DNA of 64,000 bases from Grimontia indica (GTDB taxonomy: Bacteria; Pseudomonadota; Gammaproteobacteria; Enterobacterales; Vibrionaceae): contig NZ_ANFM02000039.1 of the NCBI RefSeq assembly GCF_000333895.2, positions 1 to 64,000 on the forward strand, written 5' to 3'. The translations under genes were made by a program, and so were the position numbers. Shown here piece by piece: positions 45,108 to 54,900 of this stretch; positions within the stretch are counted from its first letter, which is position 1; each line of letters opens with the position of its first letter. The notes beneath the pieces were generated by a model. It was not told where the DNA came from. It saw nothing but the letters and a program-made list of their open reading frames with translations, and searched no databases.

Positions 45108-46199
45108 ATGATTTCTCGCCGACGATTCATTCAACAGGCTGGTGCAGCGGCACTTACGTTGCCTTTTGTTCCTGGACTTCATGCAACAGAAATAACGCGC
45201 CCGAATCGTGAGGCTTGGATAATGCCTGATGAAGCGGCGCCTCATGAGCGCACATGGATGGCATTTGGGGCATCAGCGCAAATCTGGGGAGAGAGATTGC
45301 TTCCTGCGGTTCAAAAAAACCTCGCGGACATTGCGCTGACGATTGCCAAATACGAACCCGTTTCCATGTTGGTACGAAAAGAGGATATAGAAATCGCTCG
45401 GGCCTTGATGGGAGACAACGTTGATCTAATCGAAGGTCAACTCGACGATTTGTGGGCGAGAGATACTGCACCATTGTTCGTATTGAACGAGCAAGGAGAC
45501 AAAGCTGCTGTCGACTTCAATTTCAATGGGTGGGGAAACAAGCAACAACATAGATTGGATGCTGCTGTGGCAAAGCAGATTGCTCGCCTTAGCCATACTC
45601 AACGTATTCAAGCGGGAATTGTAATGGAAGGTGGCTGCATAGAGGTAGACGGGCAGGGTACCGCTATTATTGCTGAAAGCTGTACTCTGAATGCAAACCG
45701 TAACCCTGATATTTCTAAAGTCCAATTTGAAGATCTTCTGATACCGCTTTTAGGGTTGGATAAAATCATTTGGATCCCTGGAATACGAGGTCGCGACATC
45801 ACTGATGGCCATACAGATTTTTACGCTCGATTTACCAGCCCAGGCAATGTGGTCGTTGGTATTGATACCTACCCAGAGTCGTACGAATATGAGCTTACCC
45901 GAGAGCATTGGGAGATTTTGTCAGCAGCGACCGATGCACAAGGAAACAGGCTGAGCCTTCATGCACTAGAAACGCCAGATACGATTCGTGAAGAGTTTGA
46001 CAGCAAAGAGTTCGCTGCTGGCTATGTCGGTTTTTATGTTTGTAACCATGCAGTGATCATGCAGGAGTTTGGTGACAAAGCTGCGGATGCGAAAGCCAAA
46101 GCAACGATGGAGAGGCTATTCCCAGAACGCACTGTGGAGGCATTAAACGTAGATGGCAGTATTCACTGTGCAACTCAGCAAGAGCCTCAGATAAACTAG
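45108..46199 (+). CDS. Tat-exported agmatine deiminase-family protein
   Basis: A 363-residue guanidine-modifying enzyme of the porphyromonas-type peptidyl-arginine/agmatine deiminase family, which hydrolyses agmatine to N-carbamoylputrescine. The N terminus SRRRFIQQAGAAALTLPF is a twin-arginine signal, so the enzyme should be exported folded. Active-site features are present: DLWARDTAPLFV (Asp), DGHTDFYARF (His/Asp) and the nucleophile Cys in DGSIHCATQQEP near the C terminus. Cytosolic AguA lacks such a signal, so this paralog may act on external agmatine or another guanidine. It stands alone. Confidence 0.9.
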   Translation: MISRRRFIQQAGAAALTLPFVPGLHATEITRPNREAWIMPDEAAPHERTWMAFGASAQIWGERLLPAVQKNLADIALTIAKYEPVSMLVRKEDIEIARALMGDNVDLIEGQLDDLWARDTAPLFVLNEQGDKAAVDFNFNGWGNKQQHRLDAAVAKQIARLSHTQRIQAGIVMEGGCIEVDGQGTAIIAESCTLNANRNPDISKVQFEDLLIPLLGLDKIIWIPGIRGRDITDGHTDFYARFTSPGNVVVGIDTYPESYEYELTREHWEILSAATDAQGNRLSLHALETPDTIREEFDSKEFAAGYVGFYVCNHAVIMQEFGDKAADAKAKATMERLFPERTVEALNVDGSIHCATQQEPQIN

Positions 46200-46408
46200 T
46201 ACCGTAAACAGTTTCTAACAACCATTTGCTAGATAACTTTGCTGTTGGAAATTTAGATTCTGGAAGTGTAACTGATAAGGCCACTATTAATTGAGCGTTA
46301 AGTTTGCCTAAATTCACAGACAAAAAAGATAATAGTGCAATGCATAGTATTTGATTGTGTGGGTTTGTATACAGGTGTTTATTGAAAAAATAAATATATA
46401 CAAAGATC

Positions 46409-46768
46409 ATGAAAATCAAATTTCAAAGAACGCTTGCGTCGCTGTTACTCCCTTTATCTACCGTAATAAATCTCGCTGGTGCATCAGAAAATATCTGCAC
46501 AAAACCAACCAAAATGTCTGATGTCAGCGCTAAATGCGTCGTGACGGATGATTCCTACTGGATGCCTGATAAGTTAGTTATTAGCTTGACTAGCGAATGT
46601 GCCGAACGTGTTTTTGTCAAAGCTTGTATGAAAAATGGAAATGATTGGGGAAGGTGGGAATGCAATGCTATTCATCTTTCTAACAACCAAGTATGGGAAT
46701 CGCAAATTAGCGCCGAGTGGGTGTGGTATGAATGGGTATGGGAAAAAGTAGAGCTCAATGCTTGCTGA
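46409..46768 (+). CDS. AT-rich secreted Cys/Trp-rich protein of unknown function
   Basis: A 119-residue protein with a probable signal peptide (hydrophobic about 8-24, ending GASENIC). The mature part has six cysteines (Cys29, Cys43, Cys64, Cys73, Cys85, Cys119), enough for three disulfides, and a Trp-dense end (SAEWVWYEWVWEKVEL). I do not recognise it. Its A/T-rich codon choice and isolated position, 210 bp after the preceding gene with its own terminator, suggest recent acquisition. No strong ribosome site precedes the ATG, so the start is less certain. Confidence 0.65.
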   Translation: MKIKFQRTLASLLLPLSTVINLAGASENICTKPTKMSDVSAKCVVTDDSYWMPDKLVISLTSECAERVFVKACMKNGNDWGRWECNAIHLSNNQVWESQISAEWVWYEWVWEKVELNAC

Positions 46769-46792
46769 CAGGAATAGCAATAAAACGAGATA

Positions 46793-46818
46793 AGCCAGAG
46801 CAACGCTCTGGCTTTTTA
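46793..46818 (+). terminator. intrinsic terminator
   Basis: Perfect 9-bp arms (46793-46801 and 46805-46813), a 3-base loop and a T run on the plus strand, 24 bases after the secreted orphan's stop and next to the convergent gene's stop. Confidence 0.9.
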
Positions 46819-46819
46819 C

Positions 46820-47170
46820 TTAGCTGCGTTTAGGTTGCTTGTAAGTGCGACCTGCTGCGGCATAAGTATCACGGTTTTTGATGTCGAACTGGGTATAGAA
46901 GAACCACGCGACGAACAGGATAACATCGTCACCCACATTCATGATGTGCTCAACAAACTCCTGCTCTTCACCGTCATCGTTCTCTTCAGTGAATACGTGG
47001 TAAACGCGGTTTTGACCTTCCACTTCTGCAAGTGCGAATTGTCCAGTCAACGCGTTCGCGGCTTCTGCAACCGCTTCATCTTCGCTTGCTTTTAGCATGT
47101 CGAGCGCTTCAGGAAGGCTGGCTTTTTCGCAAAGGGCTTTTACCAGCGCTTCAAAATCTTTATGTTCCAT
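46820..47170 (-). CDS. conserved hypothetical acidic protein
   Basis: A 116-residue protein with no signal peptide. The first half is helical and Ala/Glu-rich (EALDMLKASEDEAVAEAANAL), the middle is acidic (TEENDDGEEQEF), and the end has a short hydrophobic stretch (DVILFVAWFFYTQFDI) before a basic tail. I have no family name. It follows the YebC-like gene on the same strand after a terminator. Codon use resembles well-expressed neighbours. Confidence 0.7.
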   Translation of the reverse strand: MEHKDFEALVKALCEKASLPEALDMLKASEDEAVAEAANALTGQFALAEVEGQNRVYHVFTEENDDGEEQEFVEHIMNVGDDVILFVAWFFYTQFDIKNRDTYAAAGRTYKQPKRS

Positions 47171-47198
47171 GGTGGAGCCTTAATGTAGTCAAAAAGTA

Positions 47199-47223
47199 AA
47201 ATGCCCGGTCGAACCGGGCATTT
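47199..47223 (-). terminator. intrinsic terminator of the yebC-like gene
   Basis: Perfect 11-bp arms (47199-47209 and 47213-47223), a 3-base loop and a T-rich flank on the minus strand, 21 bases past the stop of the YebC-like gene. Confidence 0.9.
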
Positions 47224-47243
47224 AGAACGCAAACGTTGAGGAA

Positions 47244-47966
47244 TTAGGCCTCGACCTCTGCGTTGTGGTAAACGTTCTGTACGTCGTCACAGTCGTTCAG
47301 CATGTCCATGAACTTCTCAAACGTAGCAACATCGTCGCCGCTTACAGCAGTCATGGTCTGTGGAACGAAGGTGATTTCTTCAACGTCGATTGTCACTTCT
47401 GGCATTGACTCAGTCAGTGCGTTTTTCACTTTAAAGAACTCGGTGTGAGGGGCGAACACAGTGATCACGCCGTCTTCACATTCGATGTCAGTCACATCTG
47501 CGTCTGCCATCATCAGTGCTTCAAGCACAGCTTCTTCATCGTCACCGGCAAACTGGAAAACAGCTTGGTGATCGAACATGTGAGCAACGGTACCTGGGCC
47601 ACCAATTTTTGAGTTGGTTTTCACGAAGCACTGACGCACTTCCATGTAGGTACGGTTGTTGTTGTCAGTCAGACAGTCAACGATCACTGAGCAACCGCCT
47701 GGGCCAAAACCTTCGTAGCGCGCAACTTCATAGTTTTCACCGCCACCGCCAGCTGCTTTTTCGATAGCTTTTTCGATAACGTGCCCTGGCACCTGATCTT
47801 TTTTCGCTTTCTCGATCATGCGCTTAAGCGACAGGTTTGAATCTGGGTCGCCACCGCCGTTTTTCGCGATAACGTAGATTTCTTTACCGTACTTTGAGTA
47901 CAGCTTAACTTTGGCGCCTTGTGTTTTCGCCATTGAAGCTTTACGAACTTCGAAACTGCGTCCCAT
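47244..47966 (-). CDS. YebC/PmpR-family protein, YeeN-type
   Basis: A 240-residue member of the YebC/PmpR/TACO1 family, linked to transcription regulation or to relief of ribosome stalling at proline runs. The opening [19 protein letters not shown] and [21 protein letters not shown], together with the RYEGFGPGG motif, look closer to E. coli YeeN than to YebC, which begins MAGHSKW. The acidic C-terminal half forms the usual second and third domains. Codon use is strongly biased, suggesting good expression. It is monocistronic, with its own terminator. Confidence 0.9.
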   Translation of the reverse strand: MGRSFEVRKASMAKTQGAKVKLYSKYGKEIYVIAKNGGGDPDSNLSLKRMIEKAKKDQVPGHVIEKAIEKAAGGGGENYEVARYEGFGPGGCSVIVDCLTDNNNRTYMEVRQCFVKTNSKIGGPGTVAHMFDHQAVFQFAGDDEEAVLEALMMADADVTDIECEDGVITVFAPHTEFFKVKNALTESMPEVTIDVEEITFVPQTMTAVSGDDVATFEKFMDMLNDCDDVQNVYHNAEVEA

Positions 47967-48116
47967 GGGGAGTCACTCTCTTTGATATGCGTTTATTGAA
48001 GTGGCAGGGATTTTATCAATCACCCGCAGGCTTTTTCCAGCACTAAAAGCGCGATAAGGCTCGGTTTTGCTGAGTTTGATCAAGTGTTGTCCGAGTTAAA
48101 TGACTTGATGCAAAAG

Positions 48117-48142
48117 AAAAGGGAGGCTTTCGCCTCCCTTTT
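48117..48142 (-). terminator. intrinsic terminator of the porin-GH16 operon
   Basis: Perfect 11-bp arms (48117-48127 and 48132-48142) with a 4-base loop, 18 bases beyond the GH16 stop; the arm ends supply a short T run on the minus strand. Confidence 0.85.
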
Positions 48143-48160
48143 GGGTTTCAAGAAGAGGGA

Positions 48161-49732
48161 CTATTTCTTCTCGTATCGAATGTTATCGAGTTGCAGAACC
48201 ATTGGTCCTGTTGGCTCCATAACAAAGATATTGCGTAGGCCTTCGACATTCGCTTTCGCGCCGGAAGCAAAGCGGTTGCCATTTCCAATTAGCTCAGCAA
48301 AGTTGATGCGAACCTCAGTCCATTGACCGATAGGCGGTACTTCAACATCGATATCACTTGCTGCTGGCCAGCCACTATCGACTTTCACCATGATCTTGGT
48401 TTCAGGTGCTTTTTCTTCAACCAGCAGATCAAAGACCAGCTCGCCACCTTGCATCCATTCGCCCATATTGACTTCTGGAGACTCGAAGTAGAAGTTACCG
48501 ATCTCACCCGTTTTCTTCATTGCCAGTACATCACCACGGCCTTCAACAGGCTTGGTTTCTGTGTAGATCTTGAACTGTGGATCGTACTCTTTCGAACGCA
48601 GGTGTTTGTCTGGCTTGTCGCCGAACAGCACAAACTCTGGGCCCGTCGCGTAATCCGGACCTGGGATGATGATCTCAGGTGCAGGTGTACCTGCGATGAA
48701 CTGCGCGGTGTCCTGAACGGTCGCACAACCTTTGCCGGTTTCAACATCTTTCGAACATTCGTAGACGCGTACGTAATCGACTTCCATGGTTTGAGGGAAG
48801 ATAGATGGATCGATGCCACCCTCGTTAGCGTTCGATGCCCAAGAGCCACCCAAAGCCAGGTTCAGGATCATATGGAAACGCTGGTTAAATGGGGCATCCG
48901 ATTCACCTGTTACCCAACGACCGCCTTCTTTGTACTGGCTGTACCAGCCGTCAGAGCGCTGCGTTGCGTAGTGGATATCATCGATATACCAACGCATTTC
49001 GTCCTTTTCCCACTCCAGAGAGTAGGTGTGGAAACCGTCTGCAGGGTTAACATGGTTTGGAAGGTGGTATTCCGCAGCCGTGCTCACGTTATCTGGCCAC
49101 TCGCGGCCATAGTGAAGCGTACCGTGAATACGTGCTTCTTCCGTGCCAGGCTCAGCACCTAATTGGTCAGTAGGGGTTTTAAGGTTAACTGCTTCAACGA
49201 TGTCAATTTCACCAGAAGCTGCCCATCCACCAAATACATAGTCAGTTGGCAGCATCCAGATCGCAGGCCAGGTACCTTGACCAAATGGCAGTTTTGCACG
49301 GACTTCAAAGCGGCCGTATTTCCAGTCACCTTTGTTCAGCGTACGCAAGCGTGCTGAAGTGTATGGAAGAGTTGCTTTGCGGCGGCTCTTGCCTTCGGGG
49401 TCAGCAGCGCCAGTAAACTGATAGTCTTGAGCGACTATATATAGCTTACCGTCCTTTACATGGGAGTTGACACTGCGGTCTGTGTAGCATTGGCGTTCGT
49501 TGTTACCACCACCGTAACAGTTTTCTTCATGACTCCATTTGGACTTGTCAATTTTGTCGCCGTTAAATTCGTCATTCCAGATGAGAGTCCATGACTCATT
49601 AGCTTTTATTTCTGGAGCGCTAGTATCCAAAGATGTTGGCTGGATTGGATGATAGATTTTACTTTCACAGCCGACTAATGCTCCTAGCACTGCTACTGAT
49701 ACTACAGTTAGCTTTAAAGGGAAGTTACGCAT
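48161..49732 (-). CDS. GH16 beta-1,3-glucanase (laminarinase) lipoprotein
   Basis: A 523-residue lipoprotein (lipobox LVGC, Cys22) of glycoside hydrolase family 16, laminarinase type, cutting internal beta-1,3-glucan bonds at the cell surface or in the periplasm. The catalytic signature GEIDIVEA places nucleophile Glu175, Asp177 and acid/base Glu180; the catalytic domain covers about 45-325. A second domain (about 375-523) ends LRNIFVMEPTGPMVLQLDNIRYE and looks like a beta-sandwich carbohydrate-binding module. It follows the porin gene by 74 bp on the same strand with no operator between, so both share one promoter behind the LacI-type operator at 51319. Confidence 0.93.
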   Translation of the reverse strand: MRNFPLKLTVVSVAVLGALVGCESKIYHPIQPTSLDTSAPEIKANESWTLIWNDEFNGDKIDKSKWSHEENCYGGGNNERQCYTDRSVNSHVKDGKLYIVAQDYQFTGAADPEGKSRRKATLPYTSARLRTLNKGDWKYGRFEVRAKLPFGQGTWPAIWMLPTDYVFGGWAASGEIDIVEAVNLKTPTDQLGAEPGTEEARIHGTLHYGREWPDNVSTAAEYHLPNHVNPADGFHTYSLEWEKDEMRWYIDDIHYATQRSDGWYSQYKEGGRWVTGESDAPFNQRFHMILNLALGGSWASNANEGGIDPSIFPQTMEVDYVRVYECSKDVETGKGCATVQDTAQFIAGTPAPEIIIPGPDYATGPEFVLFGDKPDKHLRSKEYDPQFKIYTETKPVEGRGDVLAMKKTGEIGNFYFESPEVNMGEWMQGGELVFDLLVEEKAPETKIMVKVDSGWPAASDIDVEVPPIGQWTEVRINFAELIGNGNRFASGAKANVEGLRNIFVMEPTGPMVLQLDNIRYEKK

Positions 49733-49806
49733 TATTCGTGTCCTTACTTAATGGTGGCTTGGCACCAAAAATTCTGAATGATGATTTGTAGAGTTATGGT
49801 TCACTC

Positions 49807-51291
49807 TTACCAGTATGCATCCGCCTGAATGCCGAATATGACGTCACTTGCACCACTTGGTGAAGTTTCACCTGGAGGAGTAGCGCCTTCGTTTGTCCAT
49901 GAATCAGGCAAATAAGAGACTGAGAAACGAATCTCTGCACTTGATTCCCCATCAGACATAATGAAAGTAGGTGCTACGGTAAATTTTGATTGATCCCAAG
50001 TAGTACCATTCCAGTTGTATTTGTAATAGCCCACATCAGATTGAACAAAGAAGTTTTCATTAACTGGGAATACGTTTCGAACCATCCCTGAATACCAGTA
50101 GTTGTATCCTTGGTCGCTGTCTACACCAGCTGGATGCGTGCCTTCGTCATTATATTGAGCTTGGAAAGAAGGAAGGAATGCGATCCCATTGTGAAGAGTG
50201 TACCCCCCCCAAAGCAGCAATCTAGCCGATGTGGCGTCTTCTGCTCTATGAGAAATGAGATAATAAGGGTCGCCTGCGGTAGGGCCCCAGCCTCTTGTAT
50301 CTTCCGGTTTCCAGCGATTCGCTTTGAAACCTTGAGCGGCTGAGCCAGGTCTAGTTGCTGAGTAGTCGGTTATAGTGCCGCCTAGCAAGTTACCAGATCC
50401 TAAACCCTCCCCAGCTTGGAGTATTGCGTAAGAAAAGGCATTACCTTTAGCTCCGAAGAAATGAGGCATATGGTAAATGGCTGTTACATCATAGCCTGTG
50501 TCTGCCCATTCATTACCCAATAAATCCCAATTATTAGGCATAAATTTGTAGTTACCATGGACAGTCATTCGACCAAGGTTATAGGCTGCATGCAGAGTGT
50601 GCATGGTGTTGTTTTGGTTTGAAATTAACCTTTCTTGATCGCTTTGAGAAAGAGAGTTGTAGTAATCGACGAATGGCTTGTTTTGATATTCGTACTCAGG
50701 TTGCTTATCAGCGCCTACGCTAATTTGATTTGAATTAGTCAGAGCGTTATTGACGAAGTCATCGTAATCGCTATTGTTATAGGCAGAACTTCTCGAGCTT
50801 GAAATGTAAGCAAAGTCTAAAAAGCCATTACCAACTTCTAGTTTACTGATACCTGCACCTAAACCATCTAGGTCGGTGTAAGAGAAGTCAGTCATAAAAA
50901 TGTAGTTTTCGCTGCCTAGTTTACGTTTACCAGCCCAAAGGTTTGCGCCTCTAGGCATAATACCCTGCATTTCGACGAAACCTATAAGGTCGTCAAATTC
51001 TGTATCACCGATACCAATGTGAATATTTAGGACACGCTCTTCATCAAAGATAAATCTCGTGAGAAAGTCTAAGCTTCCATCGTTATCAGACTCTATCCCC
51101 AGCCTACCGAGTAACTCTTTTTGGCCAGCGATAGGAGCTTTCTTAAAGTCGTTTTCAGCACTAGCAAAAAAACCAGCGCGAAAATAACCATGAAACTCAA
51201 ACTCTGTTTCCACTGCTGAGGCGGCAGAAGGTAGCAAAGATAACCCTCCCAGCGCTCCCAAAACCAGTGTGGATAAAATGGACTTCTTCAT
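49807..51291 (-). CDS. LamB-like outer-membrane carbohydrate porin
   Basis: A 494-residue outer-membrane beta-barrel with a signal peptide (about 1-28, ending AASA). The mature start TEFEFHGYFRAGFF and the following pattern GRLGIESDNDGSLDF fit maltoporin-family barrels, and the protein ends in aromatic Trp (DAYW), as BAM-assembled porins do. It probably admits beta-glucan oligosaccharides made by the neighbouring glucanases. The frame opens at 51318, but GGAG lies 6 bases before the ATG at 51291. The operator palindrome begins 26 bp upstream. The gene is somewhat A/T-richer in codon choice than housekeeping neighbours. Confidence 0.82.
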   Translation of the reverse strand: MKKSILSTLVLGALGGLSLLPSAASAVETEFEFHGYFRAGFFASAENDFKKAPIAGQKELLGRLGIESDNDGSLDFLTRFIFDEERVLNIHIGIGDTEFDDLIGFVEMQGIMPRGANLWAGKRKLGSENYIFMTDFSYTDLDGLGAGISKLEVGNGFLDFAYISSSRSSAYNNSDYDDFVNNALTNSNQISVGADKQPEYEYQNKPFVDYYNSLSQSDQERLISNQNNTMHTLHAAYNLGRMTVHGNYKFMPNNWDLLGNEWADTGYDVTAIYHMPHFFGAKGNAFSYAILQAGEGLGSGNLLGGTITDYSATRPGSAAQGFKANRWKPEDTRGWGPTAGDPYYLISHRAEDATSARLLLWGGYTLHNGIAFLPSFQAQYNDEGTHPAGVDSDQGYNYWYSGMVRNVFPVNENFFVQSDVGYYKYNWNGTTWDQSKFTVAPTFIMSDGESSAEIRFSVSYLPDSWTNEGATPPGETSPSGASDVIFGIQADAYW

Positions 51292-51316
51292 TCCTTGCTC
51301 CATCAAATCTCTGTCC

Positions 51317-51340
51317 AAGCAAGAAAGCGCTTTCTTGCTT
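51317..51340 (-). promoter_or_regulatory. LacI-type operator A (porin-GH16)
   Basis: A 24-bp perfect palindrome with core GCAAGAAAGCGCTTTCTTGC (51319-51338), 26 bp upstream of the porin start. The central CG and symmetric arms are typical of LacI/GalR-family operators. The same core occurs before the giant GH17 gene and before the ABC binding protein gene. Confidence 0.85.
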
Positions 51341-51820
51341 CGTTGTCTTAAACCGACTTGATCAGGCTTCAGCTGGGTGGTGGTAGCAAGAATAAGATCT
51401 TTAAAATCGGTTGGTTACAGTATTGCTTTCATGATTTATGGCTTTTTGAGGAGATCTCTAAGACACAATAAAGAAAGCGATATCTTGCCGAACATTAAGT
51501 AAATGAGATGTTAATCGCAAATGTGGCTTGGCGAAACTATGTCATTGATCACATAAACTTCACAAATTGACAACATTTCTAGGTGGTTCCAATTGGCTTT
51601 GATGAAAGAGGGTTTTACAGAGGTTTTTAGTATACGGATGTTTCACATTTGGGAAAATTGCACTGAATTTCATTGTATTTATGAGAGTTTAAGTGAAATT
51701 GGGGTTGTCTCACTAATAAGTCTGTACAAGCTTTTTTGGTAACAATATTGTTACAAGTACCGATGGTGTTCCTTGAGTATTGGGGTGGTGTCCTGTTCTC
51801 GGGTTTTACTTTGCTCAAAT
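51341..51820. other. divergent intergenic region of the glucan locus
   Basis: About 480 bp of AT-rich DNA between the two divergent operators. It should hold the promoters of the porin operon and the giant lipoprotein gene. I tested the TGATCACA-like sequence near 51545 as a CRP site, but the half-site spacing is wrong. No coding frame is supported. Confidence 0.4.
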
Positions 51821-51836
51821 AAGAAAGCGCTTTCTT
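51821..51836 (+). promoter_or_regulatory. LacI-type operator B (GH17 giant lipoprotein)
   Basis: AAGAAAGCGCTTTCTT, a 16-bp perfect palindrome identical in its core to operators A and C, 118 bp upstream of the giant lipoprotein start. Confidence 0.85.
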
Positions 51837-51953
51837 TTGGGCGGAACGCTATGAGTAATATCCATCAACATTCTGGTGGTTGGAAATTAGCGAGCTGCGA
51901 CTTTATCAAGTTGTGAGCGTTTGCTGACGTAACAGCAGTAATGGATTAAAACG

Positions 51954-54900
51954 ATGAAAAACTACTTAGCGAAAATGCTCGTTGCCGCTTCACTTATTAT
52001 AAGTGGTTGTGGTGATGAGACGGTAAAACCTTATGTGCCGCCGTCAGCTCCTGAGACTGAGGGAGCTGTATATACGGTTTATTATAATGGAGCTCTACAA
52101 TATAGCTCCGAGGCCAATGGTTGGGAAGAAACATCATTTCTTGCGGCCAATCCTGACAAGCAAACTTTGGAATTAACTACTCCCCCCACAGGTGGGACGA
52201 GTAAAGAGTGGGGTTGGGGCGCTGGTGTTAGTTACCCAGATCAAGGCTCAACTAACCTTACAGGTTATGAAGAAGGGTTCCTGCACTTTGAAATTAAAGG
52301 TACGACGACTACCGATATAAATATCGGCTTTCAAACTGGTATTTTCGACAATGCTGAACGCCCTCAAACCAACAACGGTGTGATTTTTGGTCCAAGTGGC
52401 AGGTCAATTAGCAGCGATTGGCAAAGTGTTTCTGTTCCAATGAGTGAACTTATTGGTACTAAAACCCCTGCACCTAATTTGGGTGACGTTACATCTCCTT
52501 TCTTCTTTAGCAGTGTCAATCCTGTTGATGACGGTGGGGTAATTGAAGTTCGGAATATCTACTACACCAAATCGAGCTCTGGAACAATCGGTTCTGATTT
52601 AGAGGGTTCAGGCTCTGGAGGTGCTGGAGATAATGGGGGCTCTGGAGGTCAAACTATTGCTCCCGGTGAAGGCGAGGTTACTGCTCAGGCATTTATCGCT
52701 CATAGCGGTCAAGATGATACCTATGCAATGCAGTATTGGGGAGATAATTGGGGTAGTGGTACAACCTACGAGTTGCTTACCGAAGACCAGTATGAAAAAA
52801 CATTTTCCCTAACAAGCGGTTCGGACTGGGGAGCTGACGCAATAGCTATCGCATGGGGTAATGAGCCTGAAAATGCGATTGATATTTCGTCATACAACTT
52901 TGCTCGTTTTAAAGTTCAAACAAGTGACTATTCTAACATCAAGGTGTCCGTTCAAAGTGCCACGGAAGACGCTAGTGAAGTGACCTATCCTTTGTCCGAC
53001 GGGCAGCCATTAGATAATGGCTGGGTTGAGATGGAGGTACCTCTTCCTTCGTTTTCAGACATGACTTGGTTTGCTTTGCTTCTTGAAGGTAATAGTGGAA
53101 CGGCGAAATTAGCTGATATTGAACTAATTACTAGGTCTAAAAGTTCTGCGAATACACAAGGATACATTGCATATAGCGGCCAAGAAGATTCATTCACAAT
53201 GGAATATTGGGGGGATAATTGGGGAAGCGGCGCAACCTTAACTGAACTCAATAATTCTCCTTATTCTAAAGCTTTCACTTTAACAAGCGGAAGTGGCTGG
53301 GGCGTTGATGCCGCTGCTGTTGCTTGGGGCAATGAGCCAGAAAACGCCGTTGATGCATCGGCGTTTTCATTTCTACGCTTCAAGGTGCAGTCAAGCGATT
53401 ACTCCTTAGTGGATGTTTCTTTCCAAAGCGACTCAAAAACTGAAGTTAAAAACACCTATAGCATGTCCAGTGGCCAAGATTTAGGTAATGGCTGGACGCA
53501 AATGGAAGTGCCTTTCCCTGCATTCTCTGACATGACGTGGATTGGCATGATCTACAACGGAGCAGGTTCGGTAAACTTTGCAGATGTTGTTCTGGTTTCT
53601 CAGAGCGGCTCTGATGGTAACACCGATGGTGGCACTGACGGCGGCACCGATGGTGGTACAGACGGCAGCACCGATGGTGGTACTGACGGCGGCACCGATG
53701 GTGGTACAGACGGCGGAACCGATGGTGGTACATATGGTGGGGTTGATCTGGCAGCTCAGCCAGCGCCAACTGGCAACTATCCAGTTTCAAGCGTGACTAG
53801 TGGTGATGCACCAGGTAAGCCTGTGCTTGGTACTGCTGAACTTCCAGCTATCTCTTACGGTGCATTCCGTACGACAACCCGTACAGAGGCAAACGTTCCA
53901 AGCGTTGAAGATCTGAAAGAAGACTTGAAGATCATGCACGCTACGGGTGTACGTATGCTTCGTACCTACAACACGCAAGGCTTCTCTGATACAGAAAATC
54001 TGCTGATGGCAATCAGCCAGCTGCAAGAAGATGATCCAAGCTTCGAAATGAATGTGATGCTTGGCGTTTGGATTTCAGCGCTGAATGCATTCTCTGATCA
54101 ACCAATTGATCACTCTCAAGAAAGCCCTGAAAACCAGGCTGAAATGGACAAAGCTGTTGAGTTTGCTCAGGCTTATCCAAACATTATCAAAGTGATTGCT
54201 GTTGGTAATGAGGCGATGGTCGAATGGGCGAGCAGCTATCGTGTTGAACCTCGCATTATCCTGAACCGTGTTAATGAATTCCAAGAAATGAAAGCTGATG
54301 GAACGATCAGCGAAAATATCTGGATTACAAGTTCTGAGAACTGGGCGGTTTGGGCAATCAATAATGACTACTACCGTGGTCATGAGGCAGACATCAAAGC
54401 CTTGATGCAAGCCGTTGACTATGTGTCTGTTCACGTTTATCCGTTCCATGATACGCAATTTGATCCTGAGTTCTGGCGTGTTCCAGCAGACCAGCAGTCG
54501 CTGTCTCGACAAGAGCAAGCTGATAAAGCAATGGAGCGTTCATTCTCCATGGCGTTGACTCAGTTCAAGGCCGCGCAGGACAGTGTTTTGGCAGTTGATG
54601 GCACAAAACAGGTTCATATCGGTGAAACAGGTTGGTCAACACTTTCCAGCGAAGCATATGGTGCTGGTGGTACTGGTGCTGCAGATGAGTACAAACAGAA
54701 AGAGTACTATGATGCAATGACTGCTTGGGCAGCTGAATATGGCGCGTCTGTGTTCTTCTTCCAAGCATTTGATGAGCCTTGGAAAGGTGATTCAAGCAAC
54801 CCGAGCCACTCAGAGCAGCACTTTGGTCTGGTCGATATTAACGGTAATGCGAAATACGCTATCTGGGATTTGGTTGATGAAGGTGTCTTCGACGGTATTA

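Noticed and set aside
51538-51560. TGTCATTGATCACA as a CRP site before the glucan genes
   Set aside because: The two half-sites are separated by four bases instead of six.
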